From assembly GCA_017552455.1 (NCBI GenBank), contig JAFZPX010000053.1, positions 1 through 64,000 on the forward strand: a stretch of DNA of 64,000 nt, written 5' to 3'. The DNA is from Clostridiales bacterium (GTDB taxonomy: Bacteria; Bacillota; Clostridia; Saccharofermentanales; Saccharofermentanaceae). Positions 17,837 through 26,398 of the stretch are shown here, piece by piece; position 1 is the stretch's first letter; every line of letters begins with the position of its first letter. The notes beneath the pieces were generated by a model. It saw only the letters and a program-made list of their open reading frames with translations, ran no database searches and was not told where the DNA came from. Position numbers and translations under genes: made by a program.

Positions 17837-18575
17837 CTTCCGTGAACTCAACGTTCACTTCGCCATTCGCACCCGTAACAGTGTAGTAACCGCCGGCGCA
17901 GTAGATCTTTGCCTGCACACCGTCGTAGCTGTCACCGCTTCCGTCTGCGATCTTCTCTGCCCTAAGGGCACAATAATTCTCGAAAATGGCCTGCGCGTCT
18001 TCATCTTCTAAGCTTTCTGTCGTTACCACATTAAGATACTGGCACGTTTGTCCGAAGACTGAGAAGCCATTATAGTATTTACCTTCTTCATCCGATGTTG
18101 TATCAACCGTAGCGATACCATCGAAGACCTGTCCGATATCAGCTTCGATATCAGCTCTTAAAGCTGTTCTGTCCTTATACATAGGGAAAGAGATCGCAAG
18201 CACAACAGCTACGATAACGATGAAAGCTGCGATGATGCCGATAACCAGCTTCTTCGGAGCCTTGACGTCCTTAGCCTGTACTTCGAACTCGTTTGTCTTA
18301 GGTCCGTCGCTGTTAGCCTTACGCATCTCTTCTCTTGCGATGGACTTCTCGAGACTTTCCGTGGAATAAACCTTTGTTACGTTATGCTTTACGGCACCTG
18401 TGTTCGGTTCATACTTCTCGTTGGGGAATTCCCTGCCCTCGGGATTATTGAAGATCTCTATAGCTTCAGCCGAAGGGAAAACACAGTGACAAAATACGCA
18501 CTCACACTGCTCGTCCCTTGAGTCAAAAACTATAAGAGATCCGCAGTTCTTGCATATGCCTTGATCAGTAGCCAT
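17817..18575 (-). CDS. Zinc-ribbon, single-pass membrane protein of unknown function
   Basis: This 252-residue protein starts with a zinc-ribbon (CKNC at 8-11 and CECVFCHC at 29-36). A charged linker runs to about 105, then comes one membrane helix (about 108-131, [19 protein letters not shown]), and the rest is a C-terminal domain of about 120 residues on the far side of the membrane. I do not recognise the outer domain. AAAGGCGG precedes the ATG. The 3' end overlaps the start of rpoD. It might sense an internal signal and act on the surface, but that is speculation. Confidence 0.8.
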   Translation of the reverse strand: MATDQGICKNCGSLIVFDSRDEQCECVFCHCVFPSAEAIEIFNNPEGREFPNEKYEPNTGAVKHNVTKVYSTESLEKSIAREEMRKANSDGPKTNEFEVQAKDVKAPKKLVIGIIAAFIVIVAVVLAISFPMYKDRTALRADIEADIGQVFDGIATVDTTSDEEGKYYNGFSVFGQTCQYLNVVTTESLEDEDAQAIFENYCALRAEKIADGSGDSYDGVQAKIYCAGGYYTVTGANGEVNVEFTEDAEAEG

Positions 18576-18700
18576 TACTATCCGCCTTTACCTGTAGTTC
18601 TCGTGCATCCCGAATGCCTTCTGACCCTCAAAAGGGCATAGTACGGCATTAAAGTGCACATTACATTTTAAAGCAGAATTTTCTAAAGTCAAGAACTTTA

Positions 18701-19771
18701 TCAGAAAATGTTCTTCTTTCTGAAAAGTGCGTAACCTCCGCCGAAGTAGATCATGATCCAAACAATGGACTTAATGTTATATACGATCTCGGCTTCTGTG
18801 TAGCTTACATAAGCTCCGTCGATATCTTCGAAGTCCATCGTAAACGCTCCGTAATTACCTGTAAACAGCGAATATGTAAGGTTGTTGAGGTATCCGAGTC
18901 TTGAGATCTTCTTGGGATACTCGAACATGCTGTCACCCATAAGAGAAAGGCCGCCTGTGAGGTTTCCTACGAACTCATCGCTGAGACTCGCATTAGTCGT
19001 AAGGAAGATAGGATGCCCGATATACCATCCGACATTAAGATAATCAGATTCCTTAACCTCCTCCTGTGCACCATAGTAGAAGCTGTCATAGCCTCCCTGC
19101 GCCGGAGTCTCTTCGATCTTCTCATTATAGATAGAAACATATTCATGGACCATCTTGCTGCTGTAAGCAAAGTTTGTCGACAGCAAGGAGAACATACCGA
19201 ATGAGAATACGAAAGCGATACAGATAACGACTGTACCTGCACGGCTCTTGATAAGAAGTGAGATTACAGCGAACAGTACTGTAGTTGCTACCAGGGACAG
19301 AAGGAGCGTGAATGCTCTTCCAAACATCTCTCCCCTGTTAAGATCAACACCGAAGCTTGTGCAAGCCATTGCAACAATACCTACAAGAACATAGATAACA
19401 CTGAGGACTACAGCCAAAGATGCCTGTACGATGATCGTTGAAGCAAAGATCTCCATTCTGGTGTGACCTGAGATAAGCTTATTTCTTATAACGCCGTCCT
19501 TATAATCTCTTCCGATAAACAAAGGAACAAACAAAGCGAGTACAAGAGGAAGTCTCTCATAGAAGTAAGAGATACAGTACCATGTAAAGAATCTGACCTG
19601 ACTTACGCTCTCGATGATCTCATCGATCTCACCGTCAGTGCCAAGCTCAACCAATAAGAACTGCATACCTGCAGCCGCAAGGATAGGAACTAATGCAGCA
19701 AATGCCACGAGAAGCCATACGACCTTGCTCTTAAATAATCTGTAGTATTCAAACCTTAATAACTCAATCAT
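18701..19771 (-). CDS. ABC-2 type transporter permease
   Basis: The 356-residue protein has an N-terminal helix after MIELLRFEYYRLFKSKVVW, a large loop and five more helices, including VLALFVPLFIGRDYKDGVIRNKLISGHTR, whose GxDxxxGxxRNK-like segment is typical of ABC-2 permeases of the YxlG/NatB type. It pairs with the ATPase gene, whose stop it overlaps by 4 bases. The likely role is export of a peptide or drug, or lantibiotic-type self-protection; the substrate is unknown. An AT-rich inverted repeat covers the stop codon and may aid transcript ending. Confidence 0.88.
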   Translation of the reverse strand: MIELLRFEYYRLFKSKVVWLLVAFAALVPILAAAGMQFLLVELGTDGEIDEIIESVSQVRFFTWYCISYFYERLPLVLALFVPLFIGRDYKDGVIRNKLISGHTRMEIFASTIIVQASLAVVLSVIYVLVGIVAMACTSFGVDLNRGEMFGRAFTLLLSLVATTVLFAVISLLIKSRAGTVVICIAFVFSFGMFSLLSTNFAYSSKMVHEYVSIYNEKIEETPAQGGYDSFYYGAQEEVKESDYLNVGWYIGHPIFLTTNASLSDEFVGNLTGGLSLMGDSMFEYPKKISRLGYLNNLTYSLFTGNYGAFTMDFEDIDGAYVSYTEAEIVYNIKSIVWIMIYFGGGYALFRKKNIF

Positions 19772-20664
19772 ACCTTCTTACCTCCGACGATTCCGACATA
19801 GAATTCCTCGAGGTCTGTCTCGACAGTTCTAAGGTCTGTTATCTTAATACCCTCATCCTTTGCAAGGATAACAACTTCTGTGATGTCAACTTCACCGTGG
19901 ATAGTAACCTTATTAGGTGTAGATACGGTCTCTGCCTTATAACCCTTTGTATTAAGAGCTGCCGCATACTCAGTGGGCTTATCAACGGATATGATCATGA
20001 GTTTCTCGCCTGCGTGCTCGATATCATACTCAGAACACTCCTTTACGATCCTTCCGCCGTCGATAAAAGCATATCTTGTAGCAAGCTTGGAAAGCTCAGA
20101 AAGAATGTGGCTTGAGATGATGATCGTGATACCCTTCTCGCGGTTAAGACGCAGGAGCAGGTCACGTACGCCGATGATACCCTGAGGGTCGAGACCGTTA
20201 ATGGGCTCATCAAGAACGAGTACTTCCGGGTCTCCTACCATTGCCATGGCGATGCCGAGTCTCTGACGCATACCGAGTGAGAACTTGCCGGCAGGCTTAT
20301 TTCCCGTGTTGTCGAGACCTACGAGCTTTAATATCTCATGTATGGAATCGTCAAACTTAAGACCTAAGTTAAGATACTGGAACTTTATATTCTCTTCAGC
20401 GGACTTGTTGGCATATATGGAAGGAAGCTCAACAAGTGCACCGACAGAACCGAGTCTTTCTCTGTCAAAGAAGAACTCCATCTTTCCGCTCGTCGGATGC
20501 TGAAGACCTGTCATGATACGCATGATGGTCGTCTTTCCTGCGCCGTTCTTACCTACTAGGCCGTAGATATCACCCTTATTAATCGTGAGATCAACATCGT
20601 GAAGAACGGGCTTCTTGCCGTAATTCTTACAAAGCCCGGAGGCCTTTAAGATCATCTCTCCCAT
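19768..20664 (-). CDS. ABC transporter ATP-binding protein (BcrA-like)
   Basis: The 298-residue ATPase has Walker A GKNGAGKTT (residues 38-46), the signature FSLGMRQRLG, Walker B EVLVLDEPINGLDP and a switch His in IIISSHILSEL. The C-terminal 80 residues match the regulatory tail common in bacitracin-type (BcrA/NatA) exporters. It energises the adjacent permease (overlap ATGA). The upstream gene encoding HPr ends with its own terminator, so this pair is an independent operon. Confidence 0.93.
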   Translation of the reverse strand: MGEMILKASGLCKNYGKKPVLHDVDLTINKGDIYGLVGKNGAGKTTIMRIMTGLQHPTSGKMEFFFDRERLGSVGALVELPSIYANKSAEENIKFQYLNLGLKFDDSIHEILKLVGLDNTGNKPAGKFSLGMRQRLGIAMAMVGDPEVLVLDEPINGLDPQGIIGVRDLLLRLNREKGITIIISSHILSELSKLATRYAFIDGGRIVKECSEYDIEHAGEKLMIISVDKPTEYAAALNTKGYKAETVSTPNKVTIHGEVDITEVVILAKDEGIKITDLRTVETDLEEFYVGIVGGKKV

Positions 20665-20708
20665 ATCCTGTCTCCTATTAAAACTTTTTGACGATTAAGT
20701 ATAACATA

Positions 20709-20732
20709 AAGGACCGTAGTAATACGGTCCTT
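20709..20732 (-). terminator. Terminator of the HPr gene
   Basis: A perfect ten-base-pair hairpin (AAGGACCGTA, loop TTAC, TACGGTCCTT) is followed on the minus strand by TATGTTATACTT. It lies about 36 bases past the HPr stop codon. Confidence 0.7.
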
Positions 20733-20767
20733 AAACTTCAGAATATGGGTAATTTTGTAAGAATAGA

Positions 20768-21028
20768 TTACATGTTCTCCACCATAAATTCTTCTATGGC
20801 TTTATAAGCAGCATCCTCCTGTTCGCCCTCAACAGTAACGGTTACCATATCACCACACTGTGCACCGAGCCCAATGAGTGCCATAAGCTTTGTCGCGAGT
20901 GCACTGTTCTCGCCCTTCGATACAGTGATGGAAGTACCGCCGAATTCCCTTGCCTTCTTCCCGAGCATTACCGCAGGATCTGCATGGATTCCGGACGGAT
21001 CCTTGATGATATAGTCAAACTGCTTCAT
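20768..21028 (-). CDS. HPr-family phosphocarrier protein with HADPA active-site variant
   Basis: The 86-residue protein has the HPr fold order. The ATG at 21028 is chosen because GGAGG precedes it; a TTG five codons earlier lacks a site. The active-site segment reads SGIHADPAVML. The phosphorylatable His is present, but the next-but-one Arg of the canonical HARPA is Asp. The regulatory Ser-46 segment reads ALATKLMALIGLG, with Lys at the Ser position by my alignment, as in some clostridial HPr-like proteins. Loss of both residues suggests altered phosphotransfer and no HPr-kinase control. No EI gene lies in the window. Confidence 0.9.
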   Translation of the reverse strand: MKQFDYIIKDPSGIHADPAVMLGKKAREFGGTSITVSKGENSALATKLMALIGLGAQCGDMVTVTVEGEQEDAAYKAIEEFMVENM

Positions 21029-21057
21029 TGCATATTCCTCCAAGTTGTATCGATCCC

Positions 21058-21091
21058 CGCAGAAACAAGATCAATAATGATCTTGTCTGCG
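21058..21091 (-). other. Stem-loop in the leader of the HPr gene
   Basis: CGCAG and ACAAGATCA pair with TGATCTTGT and CTGCG around a four-base loop, with a two-base bulge. The structure is 30 bases upstream of the HPr ATG and has no T-run, so it looks like an mRNA leader structure rather than a terminator. Function unknown. Confidence 0.45.
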
Positions 21092-21135
21092 AAAGGATCT
21101 TCCCCCAACATGGTCAAGACCAGCAATCCCCCACA

Positions 21136-21170
21136 AATAAAAATAGAGCAGGTCTTGAACCTGCCCTATT
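21136..21170 (-). terminator. Terminator of the PadR/DUF1700 operon
   Basis: On the minus strand AATAGGGCAGGT and ACCTGCTCTATT form a twelve-base-pair stem (one G-U pair), followed by TTTATTTG. It lies 58 bases after the stop of the last operon gene. Confidence 0.75.
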
Positions 21171-21227
21171 TTAAAATAAATACGTTAAACGCTTCTTTTA
21201 CATATCGTAAACAATCGGTTAAATCTG

Positions 21228-21497
21228 TCAGTAGTCTACGTCGATGTCGGGAATCTCTATATCAAGATTGTCCAGGTCTTCGCCGATAGAATTCATCTCG
21301 CTTCCGATACTGTCGAACTCATTGGCCATGCTCTCGATCGTCTCACCGATAGAATCAAAGCCTGCCTCGAGCTTGCTTAAGTCAGTAGCCATACCGACAT
21401 TGGTTATGAATACGATAACTGTTGCGATCGCCAAAAGCACGGAGATGACCAGTGAAGCAATTCCAACGATAATAAGTTTGATCTCTGATTTCTTCAT
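21228..21497 (-). CDS. Small single-pass membrane protein with acidic coiled-coil tail
   Basis: The 89-residue protein has one membrane helix (about residues 6-33, LIIVGIASLVISVLLAIATVIVF), followed by an acidic heptad-like segment (LSKLEAGFDSIGETIESMANEF...) that ends in Asp/Ile pairs. No known family is recognised. It is the last gene of the PadR-DUF1700 operon, 15 bases after the DUF1700 gene, with GGGAGGG ahead of its ATG. It may be an effector or partner of the DUF1700 membrane protein. Confidence 0.75.
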   Translation of the reverse strand: MKKSEIKLIIVGIASLVISVLLAIATVIVFITNVGMATDLSKLEAGFDSIGETIESMANEFDSIGSEMNSIGEDLDNLDIEIPDIDVDY

Positions 21498-21512
21498 TTC
21501 TGTGTCCCTCCC

Positions 21513-22076
21513 TTAGATTCCGTTCTTCCAAACTTTCTTCATAGCATCGATGTACCACTTTGTAGCTACAACGAAGTACTTGATGGAGAAGAATGTAACT
21601 GCATATCCGAATACTGAGAAGAACAGCAGTGTCAGTCCGAGCAACAATCCTGATGCAAGGAACGGACCATAGAACCAGCATGTGCAAAGCAATCCGAGTG
21701 CACCGGCTGCTGCGAACAGTTCAATCAATGTGATCACGAGTATTATGCCGAAGAGTGTGACCCATGTAGGTATTGCTACGAACAATGTGATGAGGATCAC
21801 GAATGCTACAGTCTGTGAAGTAGGCTCTTCTGCCTTAGGTGCATTAGCCTTCTGCTCTTTCTTCTTAAGGATAGTAGGAAGTGTCATTCCTTCCTTATAT
21901 TCAGCTGCGAGTTCGGAAGGATCACCCAACTGCGCTGCGGCTTCCTCTTCAGTCTTGCCTGCGATCTTACTCTCCTCGAAGTGATTGTCGATATCGCTCA
22001 GTATGTCTTTGACATCGCTATAAGACATCGAGCCGAGCTCCTTGGCGAGCTTGTCAAGATATTCCTTCTTTGTCAT
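21513..22076 (-). CDS. DUF1700 (HAAS) family membrane protein
   Basis: This 187-residue protein starts MTKKEYLDKLAKELGSMSYSDVKDIL, the helical HAAS/DUF1700 signalling domain (about residues 1-60, with EEEAAAQLGDPSELA). Several membrane helices follow (about 90-180). This family is typically encoded with a PadR regulator, as here: the PadR gene overlaps its start by 4 bases. The pair is thought to regulate membrane or envelope functions, but the target is not known. Confidence 0.9.
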   Translation of the reverse strand: MTKKEYLDKLAKELGSMSYSDVKDILSDIDNHFEESKIAGKTEEEAAAQLGDPSELAAEYKEGMTLPTILKKKEQKANAPKAEEPTSQTVAFVILITLFVAIPTWVTLFGIILVITLIELFAAAGALGLLCTCWFYGPFLASGLLLGLTLLFFSVFGYAVTFFSIKYFVVATKWYIDAMKKVWKNGI

Positions 22077-22390
22077 TTGTCCTCATCCTCCAATATTCCT
22101 TTTACCGCTTTGGTAAACTCATCCCATTCCTGTTTGTCCTCAGTCAGTTTCTTCTGCCCGAGATCCGTCAAGTGATAATACTTGCGCGGAGGTCCGTTCT
22201 GTGACTCCTTGAGATACGTGCTTACGTAACCGTCAGCCGCGAGTTTTCGTAAAATCGGATATACCGTTCCGTCTGACATCTGGATTTTCCCGGAAAGAGT
22301 GTCAGCTACGTCATAGCCGTAGCTGTCACCTTTCGCCAAGATAGTAAGCACACACAAATCAAGTACACCTTTTTTGAACTGATTGTTCAT
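22073..22390 (-). CDS. PadR family transcriptional regulator
   Basis: The 105-residue protein is a PadR-type winged helix: KGVLDLCVLTILAKGDSYGYDVADTL, DGTVYPILRKLAADGYVSTYL, then GPPRKYYHLTDLGQKKL. It lacks the long C-terminal helix of large PadR proteins, so it belongs to the short subfamily. It is the first gene of an operon with DUF1700 and a small membrane protein. GGGGGA precedes the ATG. It probably represses its own operon. Confidence 0.93.
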   Translation of the reverse strand: MNNQFKKGVLDLCVLTILAKGDSYGYDVADTLSGKIQMSDGTVYPILRKLAADGYVSTYLKESQNGPPRKYYHLTDLGQKKLTEDKQEWDEFTKAVKGILEDEDK

Positions 22391-22510
22391 ATCTATCCCC
22401 CTGTTCTTGATATTTGTGTGGGTCTTCCCTACGGTTTTGAATATAACATAGTATTATTCATTGTGCAATACCGAACTTAAAACAACACCAAGAAGGCATG
22501 ATCATCCTTC

Positions 22511-23635
22511 TTAAGAATCCTTCAACTCCATGGAGATATTAAGAATAATTCCGAACGAGATGTAATTAACGAGCATGGCGGTACCGCCGTAACTTACGAA
22601 AGGAAGCGGGATACCTGTGATAGGAAGAAGTCCTACAGCCATACCCATATTCTCTATATAGTGGAAAGCAAACGAAGCCGTAAGACCTACGATCATATAC
22701 GAATAAGCAGGACGCGATGCCCTTGATGCGACAAACAGACAGCGGCAAAGGAAGAAGAACGCAAGCAGTATTATCGCTGTCGTTCCGATAAAGCCCAAGT
22801 GCTCCGAAGTCGCGGAGAAGATAAAGTCACTCTCTTTAACAGGAACCGTTACAAGGATACCTGTATGATTACCCGACAGACCGCCTGACGCGATAGCCGC
22901 CTTGGACTGGACGAGATTCCACTCGGACTCAGGGCTCGTTCCCTCGAATACGAGTGAGAGAATTCTCTTCTTCTGGAAGTCCTTAAGATAGAAGTTCCAC
23001 GCCAGAGGCAGACCGATAACGATGATACCTGAAGCAGACAGAAGGAAGTATCTGTACTTCATTCCCCATACAAAGACGATACATGCGAATGAGAACATAA
23101 TAACCATCGCCGTACCTGTATCAGGCTGATTAAGGATAAGGAGCATCGGCGGACCATAAGTAAGTGCCAGAAGTCCCATTCCCTTCAGCATTGATACTTT
23201 CTTCTCATGTATCCTCTCGAATATATCTGCCGCAGCCATCGCGAGACCTATCTTCATAAGCTCTGACGGCTGTACATTACCGATGACAGGAAGATTAAGC
23301 CAGGAGTCAGCGCCCCATTTCCACGTCAGGTCATAACCGTCTATAGGAACGAGTATCAACAGGAAAAGCGCGCCTCCGTATATCGCCCAACCGAAGGCTC
23401 GAAGAATCTGCGTATCCATGACGCACAGGAAAGCTGCGATCGCCATTCCGATGACAGCGGCTGCAGCCTGTCTGTACAGATTGTTCGGATATGCTTCATA
23501 ACCGTCTTTAAGAACCTGGTTAAGAACGTAGATACCTATGACCGTGATAAGAAAGATCGGCACTATGAGGTAGTAGTCGACCTTACGGAAATACTGCGTA
23601 TTGCGAAGTTTTTCTATACCTGATTTTCCGGGCAT
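22511..23635 (-). CDS. rodA: Rod-shape determining protein RodA (SEDS glycosyltransferase)
   Basis: The 374-residue polytopic protein carries SEDS features: DYYLIVPIFLITVIG at the start, QPSELMKIGLAMAAADIF, LNQPDTGTAMVIMFSF and the C-terminal GLLPITGIPLPFVSYGGTAMLVNY. SEDS proteins polymerise lipid II into peptidoglycan; length and motifs fit RodA of the elongation machinery better than FtsW or SpoVE, though this is not certain. It follows lgt by 15 bases. An imperfect hairpin, AAGAAGG/CCTTCTT at 22490-22512, overlaps the stop and is followed by a T-rich stretch; it could be a weak terminator. Confidence 0.92.
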   Translation of the reverse strand: MPGKSGIEKLRNTQYFRKVDYYLIVPIFLITVIGIYVLNQVLKDGYEAYPNNLYRQAAAAVIGMAIAAFLCVMDTQILRAFGWAIYGGALFLLILVPIDGYDLTWKWGADSWLNLPVIGNVQPSELMKIGLAMAAADIFERIHEKKVSMLKGMGLLALTYGPPMLLILNQPDTGTAMVIMFSFACIVFVWGMKYRYFLLSASGIIVIGLPLAWNFYLKDFQKKRILSLVFEGTSPESEWNLVQSKAAIASGGLSGNHTGILVTVPVKESDFIFSATSEHLGFIGTTAIILLAFFFLCRCLFVASRASRPAYSYMIVGLTASFAFHYIENMGMAVGLLPITGIPLPFVSYGGTAMLVNYISFGIILNISMELKDS

Positions 23636-23650
23636 CGTTTGCCTCTTAGC

Positions 23651-24535
23651 TTACTTCTTAGCTGCTGCCTCAGGCTTGCGGGAGAATGCATTCTCCGGAA
23701 GTGCGATCCTGTCCCAATCCTTAAGATGTGAGACAAGGATTATCGTAAGTCCTGCAAAGACAAGGATCAGTGACAGGAGCTGTGATGTTCTGATATTAGT
23801 AGATCCGATGTAAAGAGAATCAGTGCGAAGTCCCTCGATGAAGAATCTGCAGATTCCATAGAGGATCATGTATACGCTTGTTGTCTCGAATCTGTGTGTG
23901 CTGTTAGGACGTACTGCAAGGAGCAATACGAAGAAGATAGCCGTCGTGCATAAAGACTCGTAAAGGAATGTCGGATGCACGGGCATCGAAGGATCGAGGT
24001 CAGGACAATACTGAGCAAGATAGCTCGAGATTCTCTGGGATGTCATACCCCAGGGCAGAGTTGTCGTTGTACCGAATGCTTCCTGATTGAAGAAGTTACC
24101 CCAACGGCCGATAGCCTGTCCGAGAGGGATATAGATGATGCAGTAATCAAGAACCGTAGAGATAGGCAGCTTACGGATCCTGCACATAATATATGTTCCG
24201 AGAACGGCACCGAGGATGCCGCCGTAGACAGCAAGTCCGCCGGATCTTGTATCGAATATTCTTCTTATATCCTGAGAGTAGTAAGACCACTCACAAGCAA
24301 CATAGTAAAGTCTCGCACCGATTATGGCAGACGGAAGCGCTACGAGCAGAACGTCGTAGACAAGGTCTTCGGAGAACTTGTTGGCCTTAGCCTGCTTAAC
24401 TGCCAAAAGACCGCACAGGATCATCGCAGCAGCGATAAGAATGCCATACCAGTAAACCTCAAAAGTACCTATCCTAAATGCTACAGGATCCACCTGCACC
24501 GTAATGCCTATAAAAGGAAAACGAACTTCACACAT
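23651..24535 (-). CDS. lgt: Prolipoprotein diacylglyceryl transferase
   Basis: The 294-residue membrane enzyme has the Lgt signature GRWGNFFNQEAFG at about residues 144-156, preceded by IPLGQAI, and YGILIAAAMILCG at the N-terminus. It transfers a diacylglyceryl group from phosphatidylglycerol to the lipobox Cys of prolipoproteins. Its clients probably include the lipoproteins encoded at 35792, 36652, 46836 and 47796. It begins two bases after the end of ribF, so it is likely part of the nusA-infB operon tail. Confidence 0.96.
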   Translation of the reverse strand: MCEVRFPFIGITVQVDPVAFRIGTFEVYWYGILIAAAMILCGLLAVKQAKANKFSEDLVYDVLLVALPSAIIGARLYYVACEWSYYSQDIRRIFDTRSGGLAVYGGILGAVLGTYIMCRIRKLPISTVLDYCIIYIPLGQAIGRWGNFFNQEAFGTTTTLPWGMTSQRISSYLAQYCPDLDPSMPVHPTFLYESLCTTAIFFVLLLAVRPNSTHRFETTSVYMILYGICRFFIEGLRTDSLYIGSTNIRTSQLLSLILVFAGLTIILVSHLKDWDRIALPENAFSRKPEAAAKK

Positions 24536-24537
24536 AT

Positions 24538-25500
24538 TTATACCTCGTTATACGGGGAGATTTTACCATTTTTTGTAAGCCATGTCTTTGCAGTTTGCTT
24601 ATCTTGTTCAACCTGCGCCGCCAGTTCATCCGTCGAAGAGAATCTGCACTCAGGTCTTACGAAGCTTAAAAGCTCCACCTTGATCCTTGCGCCGTAGATA
24701 TCCTCATCAAAATCAAAGATAATAGTCTCGGCTGTCTCCGCATCTTCAGAATCATTGACCGTGGGCCTTAATCCGACATTCGTGACGCCGTAAAGTTTCT
24801 TCGAACCTAAGTGCACGCACGACACATAAACGCCTCGGCGCACCTTAAACTTATCCTCAGGAATAAGAAGGTTTGCTGTAGGAAATCCGAGCTGCCTTCC
24901 AAGCTGTCTTCCATGAACAACCATGCCTGAATAAGAGAAGCACTTTCCTCCGCAAAGCTTGGCATAAAGTTCAACGTCACCTTCCCCTGCAGCCTCGCGA
25001 AGCCACGTGGAAGAGAGGCGCCTGCTCTCACTGCCGTAGAGCTTGTCCTCGAAGATAGAGACCTCTATTCCCTTCTCGAGGCCAAACTTCTTAAGAAGTT
25101 CAGCATCTCCGGAAGCCATCTTGCCGAACCTGTAGTCGGTACCCGCAAGTATCGCTCTTGCAGAGAGCTTCATGAGAATAATCTCGTTAAGAAAGTCTTC
25201 TGCAGGCATGTCCTTTACCTGTGCGAAATCAAGCACAAGCAATTCTTCCACACCGAGCGCTGACAGCAGCTCACGTTTTTCTTCGAGTGTAGTAAGAACA
25301 CCGTTGTCTGTCTTGTTGAAGTTTATAAACGTCATCACTGTAGAAGTGAGACCTTCAAGAGCCGCAGTCTTTACTGTCTGCCTGATTATCTGCTGGTGGC
25401 CCATATGGATTCCGTCGAAGAAACCCAAAGCCACAGCCCTTCCCTTATGAAGGTAAGGCAGTGTATCAAGATAGCAGATGGTCGTTATCGTATTAATCAA
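24538..25500 (-). CDS. ribF: Bifunctional riboflavin kinase/FAD synthetase
   Basis: The 320-residue protein has the N-terminal FAD synthetase nucleotidyltransferase domain (ALGFFDGIHMGHQQII, residues 26-41; the HMGH motif) and, at about 185-305, the riboflavin kinase domain (GRQLGFPTANLL and GVYVSCVHLG). It makes FMN and FAD from riboflavin. It overlaps truB by 8 bases. The truB-ribF pair is standard in Firmicutes. Confidence 0.96.
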   Translation of the reverse strand: MINTITTICYLDTLPYLHKGRAVALGFFDGIHMGHQQIIRQTVKTAALEGLTSTVMTFINFNKTDNGVLTTLEEKRELLSALGVEELLVLDFAQVKDMPAEDFLNEIILMKLSARAILAGTDYRFGKMASGDAELLKKFGLEKGIEVSIFEDKLYGSESRRLSSTWLREAAGEGDVELYAKLCGGKCFSYSGMVVHGRQLGRQLGFPTANLLIPEDKFKVRRGVYVSCVHLGSKKLYGVTNVGLRPTVNDSEDAETAETIIFDFDEDIYGARIKVELLSFVRPECRFSSTDELAAQVEQDKQTAKTWLTKNGKISPYNEV

Positions 25501-26398
25501 CTGCGAGCATCCTTTCTATACGCATAATATCGTTATCCCTGTACATTACGGCAGTAAGCTCTCCATCGTGGAAAGCTGCTACACGCATTCCATCTTCAAG
25601 TGAAGCGAAGACTTCAGAAGATATCTTCTTTCCAAGCTTTACTTCTTTATACTGCGAGGAAGAAAGCTCAATCCTGTGCATGCTGTCCATCGCCTTTTCG
25701 CGCGGTACGATGAAGCTGTAGTCATTAGCCTCCGCCATAGCAGAAAGCTGATCTTCCGTATACGCATCCTTAACGTCAAACGGGCCTGCCTTGGTGCGTC
25801 TTAATGTAAGTGCATGTGCATGGTAGCCCGTGATCTTACCCGCGTCGTCGCAGATGGACCTTATGTATGTTCCCTTCGAGCACGCGATGCTTAGGTCGGT
25901 ATAGATCTTGCCGTCTTCGTAGCGCATGTCGTTGATATCAAGAGAATATATCTTCACGGGGTGTGAAGGCATCTGAACCTCAACTCCCTTACGGGCGAGG
26001 TCGTATGCTTTCTGTCCGTCTATCTTCTTAGCGGAGAACACAGGAGGAACCTGCTCTGTTATATGCGACAGTTTCTCGAAAGCTTTACGGATATTCTCGA
26101 ACTCCTCCTCGGAGCCCGTGAGAGCCTTCGTCTCGACCACTTCACCTTCAGGGTCCATCGTCGTCGTGCTCACACCGAATACACAAGTGCAGTCGTATGC
26201 TTTATCGTAGTCGTCCGTGTAGCGCATGACCTTAAGGGCCTTGCCCGTAAAGATAGGAAGCAGACCCGTCGCGAAAGGATCCAGAGTACCGCTGTGACCT
26301 ACCTTGCGTATGCCCGCAAGCTTCTTAATGAAGTTATCCGAAGCCATCGATGTGATGCCCTTCTTCTTGTCGAGAAGGATGATGCCGTCAGGGATCAT
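25493..26398 (-). CDS. truB: tRNA pseudouridine(55) synthase TruB
   Basis: The 301-residue protein has the TruB catalytic motif KVGHSGTLDPFATGLLPI (catalytic Asp at about residue 41) and the motif GTYIRSICDDAG in the second half. It converts U55 in the T loop of tRNAs. It overlaps its neighbours on both sides (ATGA with nrnA, 8 bases with ribF), as expected in the translation operon. Confidence 0.96.
   Translation of the reverse strand: MIPDGIILLDKKKGITSMASDNFIKKLAGIRKVGHSGTLDPFATGLLPIFTGKALKVMRYTDDYDKAYDCTCVFGVSTTTMDPEGEVVETKALTGSEEEFENIRKAFEKLSHITEQVPPVFSAKKIDGQKAYDLARKGVEVQMPSHPVKIYSLDINDMRYEDGKIYTDLSIACSKGTYIRSICDDAGKITGYHAHALTLRRTKAGPFDVKDAYTEDQLSAMAEANDYSFIVPREKAMDSMHRIELSSSQYKEVKLGKKISSEVFASLEDGMRVAAFHDGELTAVMYRDNDIMRIERMLAVD

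Noticed and set aside
17010-18011. Plus-strand open frame of 333 codons opposite rpoD and the zinc-ribbon gene
   Set aside because: It is Ala/Val/Phe-rich because it reads the antisense of the Lys/Ala repeat; no ribosome site and it lies wholly over confident genes.
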